A stretch of 30,578 nt of DNA from a virus, in IMG/VR virus record IMGVR_UViG_3300006749_000008, positions 1 through 30,578 of that record; one strand, written 5' to 3'. The position numbers and the translations under genes were made by a program. A model generated the notes under the pieces. It did no database searches. It was not told the DNA's origin and worked only from the letters and a program-made list of their open reading frames with translations. The stretch's first letter is position 1. Every line of letters starts with the position of its first letter. Of the stretch, positions 13,712 through 20,200 are shown one piece after another.

Positions 13712-13758
13712 GATGCTACCCAATATGTTTTATCAAGTAACACCATTAAGTGTCTCCA
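13699..13758. repeat. Perfect 13-bp inverted repeat at a convergent gene junction
   Basis: TGGAGACACTTAA (13699-13711) and TTAAGTGTCTCCA (13746-13758) are exact inverted copies, 34 nt apart. The left arm contains the stop codon of the plus-strand gene; the right arm lies 17 bp beyond the end of the convergent minus-strand operon. Neither side has a T run, so it is not a standard intrinsic terminator. It could block or process both convergent transcripts, or be a recombination site. Confidence 0.85.
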
Positions 13759-13775
13759 GAAGCAACGTCGTAAAT

Positions 13776-14018
13776 CTAACGTTTATTTCTGATATCACTC
13801 TTGATTTCTTTCATCTGCTCTTCCAGAAAATACAAACGTTGGTCAAGTTTCGTAATAGCTTCTTTAAACAATTCCCTATCTTTTTCAGCATCCAAAAGAA
13901 TACGGTCAATAGAAGAATTTTGAAACAATACGAATTGCCTGTTCATATACAGCGCGACAATAACCGCAGCTGCAGGTCCAGTCAGGAAAGGTATGAGTTC
14001 CATCATCAACGTTTCCAT
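13776..14018 (-). CDS. Holin-like single-pass membrane coiled-coil protein, 80 aa
   Basis: The N-terminus has one hydrophobic segment (about residues 7-24, LIPFLTGPAAAVIVALYM), then a helical, heptad-like charged tail (AEKDRELFKEAITKLDQRLY, EEQMKEIKSDIRNKR). It is the last gene of the late operon, starting two nt after the fibre gene, where many podoviruses keep lysis genes. Length and topology suit a pinholin or XhlA-like holin with reversed order, or a spanin-like part. The Shine-Dalgarno before the first ATG is weak; a second ATG four codons on has a better one (GGAAACG). No endolysin accompanies it. Confidence 0.5.
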   Translation of the reverse strand: METLMMELIPFLTGPAAAVIVALYMNRQFVLFQNSSIDRILLDAEKDRELFKEAITKLDQRLYFLEEQMKEIKSDIRNKR

Positions 14019-14020
14019 TA

Positions 14021-15100
14021 CTACGCCAAAGAACGGATTTCTAAAGCATCACCATTTGTAAGGTTTGCACCAAACGTAACGGTTGTAGTTGAGCCAGCAG
14101 TTGAAACAGTGTATTCGGATTGGCCAGATGGCGATGAAGCAACCAATGATTGCATCAAACCATTAACAAATACCATTACAAATTTCTCAAATTCTGGAGC
14201 AACCTGGTTGGCCAAAGCAAAAGCTAAGGTCGAACCATTTGCAGTAAAAACATCTTGTCGTGCTTGGAAAGCTAACTTAGCAATACTAACCGCACCATTT
14301 GCAATACGCGCATTATCAACTGCATTATCAGCAATTTGTGCGCTACCTACTGCATCATCGGCAATAGCGGCACTTGTAACTGCATCATCTGCAATAAGAG
14401 CTGAAGTAATTGCGTCATCGGCAATAGCTGCACTACCAACGGCATCATCAGCTATTTTTGCTGCTGTAATTGCATCATTAGCGATTTGGGTTGAACCAAT
14501 ACCACCATCAGCAACTTTAACACCTGAACCACCTTTTGCAAGGGTTGAACCATCAAGGTTTAAATCCATTGTTTGAGCTGCAGAACCATTATATGCCGAG
14601 CCAAGAGCAAGACCGTTTCCAGCAGAAAGGTTATCTAAGTTTGTTCCTAATGCTTTACCAGAAATGGTAGAATTTGCTAACTTAGCATTGGCAATAGAAC
14701 CAGCAAGTTTAGCACTTCCAATAGCACTATCAGCAATGTAAATACCATCACCATCAAGTGTAATAGTTCCACCTGTTTCAGACTTTGCTTTAAGAACGAG
14801 TTTGTTTGAAGCAAACTGTAATCCTGGATTGGTTCCTAAATCTACTGCAATAGTATCAGGTGAAGTGCCAGTATCAATCGCGATACCATTACCACCTTGC
14901 ACACCATCTTGTGTAGAACCAGAAACAATCGTATGAACGAATTGTGTGGTAGCAGGAAACGTTGTTTTATCCGCTTCAGGTTTTGTAAGAAACTGCAAAC
15001 CACTTGCAGCTCTAAAGTCGAATGAGCCTGATAAATTAATATTGCTCGCTTCAACGGCAGCCGATTTAATCTGACCACCTCTAATTTGTATATTTGGCAT
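14021..15100 (-). CDS. Tail fibre-like protein with decapeptide repeats, 359 aa
   Basis: This is probably a trimeric fibre. The N-terminus (residues 1-60, MPNIQIRGGQIKSAAVEASN onward) resembles the start of many marine phage fibre proteins. A beta-rich segment with glycine turns (61-122) follows. About residues 200-279 hold eight contiguous 10-residue repeats of the type AVGSAAIADD, probably a beta-helix or triple-stranded rod. Residues 282-359 form a compact beta domain (FVMVFVNGLMQ, TVTFGANLTNGDALEIRSL) shared with the neighbouring 86-aa protein. The Shine-Dalgarno is strong (GGAGGTCAAA). It may be a receptor-binding or accessory fibre. Confidence 0.8.
   Translation of the reverse strand: MPNIQIRGGQIKSAAVEASNINLSGSFDFRAASGLQFLTKPEADKTTFPATTQFVHTIVSGSTQDGVQGGNGIAIDTGTSPDTIAVDLGTNPGLQFASNKLVLKAKSETGGTITLDGDGIYIADSAIGSAKLAGSIANAKLANSTISGKALGTNLDNLSAGNGLALGSAYNGSAAQTMDLNLDGSTLAKGGSGVKVADGGIGSTQIANDAITAAKIADDAVGSAAIADDAITSALIADDAVTSAAIADDAVGSAQIADNAVDNARIANGAVSIAKLAFQARQDVFTANGSTLAFALANQVAPEFEKFVMVFVNGLMQSLVASSPSGQSEYTVSTAGSTTTVTFGANLTNGDALEIRSLA
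14264..14503 (-). repeat. Tandem decapeptide-coding repeats in the fibre gene
   Basis: Eight 30-bp units encode ten-residue repeats with the core (A/V)xSAxIADDA. At DNA level the recurring word is GCATCATC(A/G)GC on the plus strand. The units are diverged in synonymous positions but stay in strict 30-bp register, so copy number could change by slippage or recombination. Confidence 0.85.
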
Positions 15101-15146
15101 TTTGACCTCCGGAGTTTTATACCTTAATTAACTATACTTCACTACA

Positions 15147-15407
15147 CTAAATTGGTGAATAATCTACAAAGAGAGTATCACCTGTTAATGGGGTTTGTTC
15201 CAATGTAAATGTCCTGTCACCTGTTACAGTAACGTTATAATTTAATTGTTGCCTCACCCCATTCAAATATACATATATCCTGTCACTAAAAAAGTTTTGA
15301 GTTGTTGTAAAAGAATTTGTGCTTCCATCGATTTGTGCTGTCAGGTTATCTGTAATGATATTAACGCGTTGGTCCTGAAAGGCTTGGGCATATTGAATTC
15401 TTGGCAT
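15147..15407 (-). CDS. Stand-alone fibre tip-domain protein, 86 aa
   Basis: The protein reads NSFTTTQNFFSDRIYVYLNG, then VTVTGDRTFTLEQTPL, then TGDTLFVDYSPI. This matches the C-terminal domain of the next gene's fibre (STLAFALANQ, VMVFVNGLMQ, TTVTFGANLTNGDALEI) strand for strand, so the two appear to be paralogous domains, here without shaft or anchor. It begins 2 nt before the end of GGAG-bearing upstream coding (ATG at 15407, stop of the previous gene at 15410). It is probably a virion surface or fibre-tip component. Confidence 0.65.
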   Translation of the reverse strand: MPRIQYAQAFQDQRVNIITDNLTAQIDGSTNSFTTTQNFFSDRIYVYLNGVRQQLNYNVTVTGDRTFTLEQTPLTGDTLFVDYSPI

Positions 15408-15409
15408 AA

Positions 15410-15853
15410 CTACTCCACCCAGCTAACGTATATTTTATCAACACGTAGTGTGTTTGCCCCAACTTTTACAAACAAGTATAGCTCGTCGTTGGGTAAATTT
15501 ATGTAAGCATCTACTAAAAAGACAGAGCATATTCGATTGCTTGAGCTATGGTCCATAGTTTCTATTGCAACTGCTTGAGTTGGTTCAATAAGAAGTTCTG
15601 TTCCTGCTGCATCTGCATAACCTGATAAAGTCACTGTTCCGACTGCTCCACTTATTTCTGTTCCGCTTACTCTTATTATTTGTAATGAACCACCCCAAGC
15701 GCGGGTTGTGGGTAAGTTCTTATATTTTGATGTTGTATATGTTCCTGATGCTGTAAGATTTATAAGTATTTTTTTGGCTGCATCGAATGATGTGCCAAAA
15801 TCCACTAACGGTTCCTTCAACACCCGGTGAATAAAACTTCCTGTTTTTGCCAT
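15410..15853 (-). CDS. Beta-rich virion protein, probable fibre accessory, 147 aa
   Basis: I do not recognise the family. The sequence is strand-rich with small residues (KKILINLTASGTYTTSKYKN, GGSLQIIRVSGTEISGAVGT, DELYLFVKVGANTLRVDKIY), as in small capsid or tail surface domains. There is no signal peptide or membrane segment. The start has a very strong Shine-Dalgarno (GGAGGAGAAGAAG). It lies between the basic-protein block and two fibre-type genes, so it is probably part of the tail tip or fibre. The 58-nt gap upstream holds no gene. Confidence 0.6.
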   Translation of the reverse strand: MAKTGSFIHRVLKEPLVDFGTSFDAAKKILINLTASGTYTTSKYKNLPTTRAWGGSLQIIRVSGTEISGAVGTVTLSGYADAAGTELLIEPTQAVAIETMDHSSSNRICSVFLVDAYINLPNDELYLFVKVGANTLRVDKIYVSWVE

Positions 15854-15911
15854 CTTCTTCTCCTCCAGGCGAAAGTATATTTATTGGGTGCAAACTACAC
15901 TAATGATTAGT

Positions 15912-16028
15912 TCAATAGCGTGGTTTAATTTTTGTTTTCTTCTTTTTTATTTTCTTCTTAGTCGGTCTTTTAACCGGCTTCTTCTTCATTGGTTTCTTTT
16001 TCTTGGGCATTGATTTATATCCAGGCAT
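15912..16028 (-). CDS. Lysine-rich protein, 38 aa
   Basis: It begins MPGYKSMPKKKKPMKKKPVK and is more than half lysine and arginine, ending KIKPRY. Its ATG overlaps the stop of the upstream basic gene by one nt (TAATG). From memory, short proteins starting MPGYKxMPKK are common in marine phages. Such a charge suits binding of packaged DNA or capsid interior. It is the last member of the basic block. Confidence 0.65.
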   Translation of the reverse strand: MPGYKSMPKKKKPMKKKPVKRPTKKKIKKKKTKIKPRY

Positions 16029-16162
16029 TATTTCTTCCTCTTTGTTTTTGTTGTTTTCTTTTTCTTCTTAAGTTTTTTAAAATCCGCTTTTGTAATCTTC
16101 TTACGAGGCGGAGCTATTCGAGCCAGCTTCTTCTGCTTCTTGCTGTATTTCTTCTGCGGCAT
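16028..16162 (-). CDS. Lysine-rich protein, 44 aa
   Basis: It begins MPQKKYSKKQKKLARIAPPR and ends KTTKTKRKK. The start has GGAGGA six nt upstream, among the best Shine-Dalgarno sites in the window, although it lies inside the end of the 59-aa gene. The first 21 codons overlap that gene's acidic tail in another frame. Its stop overlaps the next start. It is probably a virion-packaged DNA-binding peptide; this is inference from charge and location. Confidence 0.65.
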   Translation of the reverse strand: MPQKKYSKKQKKLARIAPPRKKITKADFKKLKKKKKTTKTKRKK

Positions 16163-16280
16163 CGCTTCCTCCAGGTTCTACTGTGCAAGTAGCATATTGA
16201 GTTGATATAACAAGCGCACCTGCTATAATTGCTACCTTAATTTTATGTTTTGTTAAAAAGTCTTGTATGGTGGTAATCAT
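16101..16280 (-). CDS. Small membrane-anchored protein with acidic tail, 59 aa
   Basis: A hydrophobic segment (about residues 16-29, VAIIAGALVISTQY) follows a basic stretch (KHKIK), and the C-terminus is acidic and serine-rich (DAAEEIQQEAEEAGSNSSAS). A cysteine directly after the hydrophobic part (YATCTVE) makes a lipoprotein conceivable, though the lipobox is poor. I set the start at the ATG at 16280 because the upstream 16-aa peptide ends there in an ATGA overlap; a GTG two codons earlier is the alternative. The protein might be a holin- or spanin-like factor or an inner-membrane protein of unknown role. Confidence 0.5.
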   Translation of the reverse strand: MITTIQDFLTKHKIKVAIIAGALVISTQYATCTVEPGGSDAAEEIQQEAEEAGSNSSAS

Positions 16281-16327
16281 TTGCACCTTTCCTTACAACA
16301 CTCACATTGACATTTACATTCACTCAT
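16277..16327 (-). CDS. 16-aa cysteine-rich micropeptide
   Basis: The peptide is MSECKCQCECCKERCK, with 6 cysteines in 16 residues in the pattern CxCxCxCCxxxC, like a metallothionein fragment. Its ATG overlaps the stop of the upstream gene (ATGA), and its own stop overlaps the next ATG (ATGA). GGAGG lies nine nt before its start. The two overlaps and the Shine-Dalgarno argue that it is translated. It could bind zinc, copper or an iron-sulfur cluster, or it might only couple translation of the neighbouring genes. Confidence 0.5.
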   Translation of the reverse strand: MSECKCQCECCKERCK

Positions 16328-16620
16328 TTCTTTTTCCTCCGAGTTGTTGTCTTTTTCTTTGCTGTTTTCTTCTTGGCTTTCGATGGAAAGTCAATACTTC
16401 TGGCTTTACCACCTCTTAAAACAGAATTGACACGAGCCATAGCCCATTGGTGTGATGACATACCCTTTCTACTTCCACTGCTCGCGTATGCTGCCAAACC
16501 TTTGTCATAACTTTTCTTAAGTTGTGATGCGGTAAATTTCTTACTTTTTGCGGCTTTTTTTCTTAGCGTATCCATTACGCTTCGTTTTTTTGCCGGCTTT
16601 CTTTTTGCTTTTTTTGGCAC
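16324..16620 (-). CDS. Basic protein with GLAAYASSGSR...HQWAMARVNS motif, 98 aa
   Basis: Very basic ends (KKAKRKPAKKR; KAKKKTAKKKTTTRRKKK) flank a conserved-looking core, about residues 38-72 (SYDKGLAAYASSGSRKGMS, HQWAMARVNSVLRGGKAR). I recall this core from small proteins of marine phages and large DNA viruses, listed as a domain of unknown function (possibly DUF5824; not checked). The start is GTG with GGAGGA upstream. It overlaps the upstream gene by 80 nt and the downstream micropeptide by 4 nt. It is probably a virion or nucleoid protein; function is not known. Confidence 0.65.
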   Translation of the reverse strand: MPKKAKRKPAKKRSVMDTLRKKAAKSKKFTASQLKKSYDKGLAAYASSGSRKGMSSHQWAMARVNSVLRGGKARSIDFPSKAKKKTAKKKTTTRRKKK

Positions 16621-16786
16621 GTTCCCGTTCCTCCATTTTTTCTCTTAATTTAAATGCTGCTTGCTTGTTACCAGACTTATACAATTTTGCTGCCTTCTTC
16701 AACAGAGCTGCCCTTCGGCTGCCTTTAGGCGCTTTATATTGTTTTGGTAATGCCTTCTTACTTTTTCTTTTTACTTTTCTTGGCAC
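16541..16786 (-). CDS. Basic helical protein, 81 aa
   Basis: It is highly basic with a helical middle (SRRAALLKKAAKLYKSGNKQ, AAFKLREKMEERERAKK) and lysine-rich ends. The helix-turn LYKSGNK resembles short domains seen in other marine phage basic proteins. The start is GTG with AAGGGAAG upstream. It overlaps the upstream gene by 29 nt and the downstream gene by 80 nt. Two overlapping frames are both open because AAG-rich DNA rarely makes stops, so the 3' part deserves caution, but the start signal is good. Confidence 0.6.
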   Translation of the reverse strand: MPRKVKRKSKKALPKQYKAPKGSRRAALLKKAAKLYKSGNKQAAFKLREKMEERERAKKSKKKAGKKTKRNGYAKKKSRKK

Positions 16787-16904
16787 GTTTCTTCCCTTGC
16801 TTCAATGCTTTATCAATTCTGGCTGCTTGTGCGGCGTGCATTTTACTGGCACCCCTCAGCTGCTTTGCAACTTTCTTAAGCATTTTATTTTTTCTTTTTG
16901 CCAT
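16758..16904 (-). CDS. Basic protein with LRGASKMHAAQA motif, 48 aa
   Basis: It begins MAKRKNKMLKKVAKQLRGAS, continues KMHAAQAARIDKALKQ and ends in lysines. The LxGASKMHAxQAxxI core is one I associate with small marine phage proteins of unknown function. GAGGAGAGGTT precedes the ATG. The start overlaps the end of the upstream 112-aa gene by 20 nt. It is helical with positive charge on both ends, suitable for nucleic-acid or capsid-interior binding. Confidence 0.65.
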   Translation of the reverse strand: MAKRKNKMLKKVAKQLRGASKMHAAQAARIDKALKQGKKRAKKSKKKK

Positions 16905-17223
16905 AACCTCTCCTCTTCTTTTTGGCTACACGTCCTTTGGTGCCTGTAGTTTTCTTTGGCGAACCAGCTGACCAAAGGTCCTTGCAAGCCCAATAACGTG
17001 CTGATAATTTATTTTTCTTTGTTGCCGGTTTATCACAACCGTGTCTGGCTCTAAATGATTTACGTGCTGTTTTACTAATGTTATGGCCAAAACCTTTTGC
17101 ACCATAGTGTATTAATTTTTCTTTGCCACCTTGACAAGCCTTCACCATCTTCTTCTTCTTCGGGTTTGTGCTTCGTCTTGGTTTGTTGCACGGTAACATT
17201 TTCTTTTTAACTCTTGCTGCCAT
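16885..17223 (-). CDS. Basic cysteine-containing protein (DUF6321-like), 112 aa
   Basis: The pattern is CNKPRRSTNPKKKKMVKACQ, then GGKEKLIHYGAKGFGHN, RKSFRARHGCDKPATKKNK and SARYWACKDLW. I recall this arrangement from a widespread marine phage family of unknown function (DUF6321, from memory). The four cysteines (positions about 12, 30, 63 and 79) could bind a metal. The C-terminus is a lysine/glycine tail. The start lies in a TAATG overlap with the 2127-aa gene. Gene order after the ejection-type proteins suggests a packaged or late DNA-binding function. Confidence 0.7.
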   Translation of the reverse strand: MAARVKKKMLPCNKPRRSTNPKKKKMVKACQGGKEKLIHYGAKGFGHNISKTARKSFRARHGCDKPATKKNKLSARYWACKDLWSAGSPKKTTGTKGRVAKKKRRGYGKKKK

Positions 17224-20200
17224 TATCTACCTCGTTTGCCTTTCATTTCAAGTTTGGCTTTGTTTGCTCTCATAACTCTATCATATGCTTCCCATTCCTT
17301 TGGAACACGAACAGGCCTATTTCTAATTATCATATAAGCAGCACCATCTAACAAACTATTGCCATCACTATCTCTTTCTTGCACACCTTCAGGTAGTGGT
17401 GCATCTGCTGAATATCTAAAGAAGTAGCTGCCATCAGGCAAGGCATCCATTGCCATTAAAGCACCAGTAATGTCTTGGCCAATTCTTTGCGAGCCTGTAA
17501 TTTGCATCATATAACTAAGTTGTATAAAGTTTTGGACACCTTCTTGTGTTCTGAATTTATATTGCACACCTCTTGTTCCTGGTTCTGCAAATATTGGCTC
17601 ACCAGGTCGCATCTTTTCTGGGTCTCTAATTACTTCAATGTCACAATATTGTTGTATGCTACCCCAAGTTCCTGGCATTGCTGTATCCATAAACCTAAAC
17701 ATTTGCACAAACTTAGCTGGCACACGTCGGCCACTTCTTGCTTCTTTCATTGACATTAATAAGTCAAGTGTTGGTGAATATAATGTGTCTAATAAACCAT
17801 CTAATGTTCGTTGTCCAAATGGTTTATCTTGATACGCATCAGTCAAACCTAAAACACCTGTGCCTTGATAAATGTAGTCCATAAAGTTACCAAACATTAT
17901 AACCTGAGAAATTATCGGGTCACGCATACCTTGCATATATGCATCTGTCATATCGTATTCACCTAAATAATCAGACCACATTGTTGATTTAGTGCTATCA
18001 TTTACTAAGAACCATTGACCATTATTATTATGCACATACTTCTTCCATACTGCAGCTCTTACAAGGTTTTGCTGTGGTGTGCCATTAAATAAGCCTCTAA
18101 CAATACCATCAATTTTCTGGTTGTATGTTGAACCCATACGTAATGGTGTTTGTGAAACCTGTTGTGCCTGTTTTGCACCTCTAAACATTGAATTTAAAAC
18201 TTCAGCAGACATTCGATACATAAACGAAGTGTAAAGGAACATACCACCAAGTTGCCTTCTCATCCAAACTGGCACCTTACCATAGTCCAATACAACATTT
18301 CTTGCCAGTGCTGCTGCTTCATTTATCTGCACACCATCTTTAATTGCATTAAAGAATACTGCTTCACGCATTGCTTGGTCTGCACCATTTGCCCAATGTG
18401 CATACGATGGCGTTCTACCGGTCGTGACAGCATCTAACATTTGCACATATAGGTTACGGCCTGTTTTTGGCATACCTTGTGGGATGTTTAAGCTGTAAGT
18501 TCTGGCAGCTGCTTTAATATCATTAACCAAAGTCTCACCTAATTGTAATGCACTTTGTGAGCGACCTGTATTGTTTTCTAACAACAAGTCTTGTGCTCTT
18601 CTGTATGTTATTGCTTCACCAGTTCTGGTTGTAAAGAATACATCATCAGCTTTACCAGTTCTTATTGCTTGTCTAATCAATTGGTCAGGTGTCATCTTAA
18701 CAGTTCCAAGCGACATAACACCAACACCAATTCTACCTTGTTGCCTCATAACTGTGTTGAGATAATCAGGTGCTGTTACACTTGATATTAAAGGTGCAGT
18801 TATAATGTTTTCTGCCTGATATGGCACGTTTGGTAAAAATTTACCAGCCAGCTGACCAGATACAATGTTACGTCTTAAACCACGAGTTATCATTCCTAAG
18901 TCACTAAGCAATTTACCCATAAATGTCGGGTCACGTCTTCTTACATCATAAAAGCTTGCACTAAAACCTGAGTAGTTATCCTTCAATGCCAAAGCACCAT
19001 AGTCTGCTTGCAATCTCATTAACAAGTTTCTTGTATATCTGTCTGTAACTGCAAATTCTTTTTCACCAACACGTAACAATACTGCTTGTATTTGTTGCAA
19101 GAATTCTGCATCATTCATATAACCTGCTGCAATACCACTTGTTTGCAAGCCGGCCGTATATGAAAATGGTGATGAGCCAACTATTTCACGTAACGCATCA
19201 TCAAACAAGTAAGGTGTCATTGCTTCACCACCATCACCCAATACACCTCTAAACATTTCTGATGGTGATTGTGGTATGTCTAATTCTACAACTGCTTCGC
19301 CGGCACCTGCTCTACTTCTTCTTATATTTTGTGTTCGGCCTGCATTATCACGTATTTCGTCCATTAACTTACGACCAGGTCCTGCTTTTACACTATTCAT
19401 AAATTTGTCAAAGGCATTATATAATGCTTCATCAGGTGTAATGTCACCATACTTCATTATGTTTTGTGTTGTTGCAGCTATAAGTTCTGCACGTGCTTGT
19501 TGTCCTGCTGATGTTGCAATGTAAGTATTAACTTGTCTATTGATTATAACAGCAGGATTTCTTATACGTTCAAAGCTTTCCAATGTGCGTGGTGCTACAT
19601 CACCTAATTCTTCAAATGCTGCAGCGTTTTCAAGAGGATGTCCTTTCGGAACTCTTGCTATTTCTGTAAGTTGCACCTCTTGTGCTAAATCTGCTTTTGT
19701 AATAAAACCTACACCACCACGATTAATTTCATCAGCAATTACACGTTCTACAATTTTATCTCTTGACTTACCAAAAATATATTGTATGACTGCAGTTTCT
19801 ACATCTGCTGGTGCTGCACCTAAGAACCTTGCGCTTTCAAGAGAAGCCTGATTAATTACTTCGCTTTCTCTCATTGTAGGTGGCAAGCTATCGATAAATG
19901 CATTTATTCTTGCTGTGCTAAATGCGTCTTGTGGTCCTAACTGGCTTTGCATATTGATTGGGTTCATTTCAAGAGACCTGCTACGTTCTACACCTGTCAA
20001 TGTTCTCATACGTTCAGCTGATATTCTTGTTTGTATTTCAAATGCTTCTCTAAATTTTTCATTAAATACAATTAAGTCTGTATCTGTTTTAATGCCTGGT
20101 CCAATATAGTATTTAAGCATTTCATACAAACCAATATTTAGCTTGCCACTTTCTGTGCCTAACTCATAAACTTCTCTTTCAACTCTTGCACCTTCTATAC

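Noticed and set aside
13665-14576. 303-codon plus-strand ORF
   Set aside because: It is the antisense of the fibre and holin-like genes; its alanine/isoleucine repeats are the complement of the IADDA repeats.
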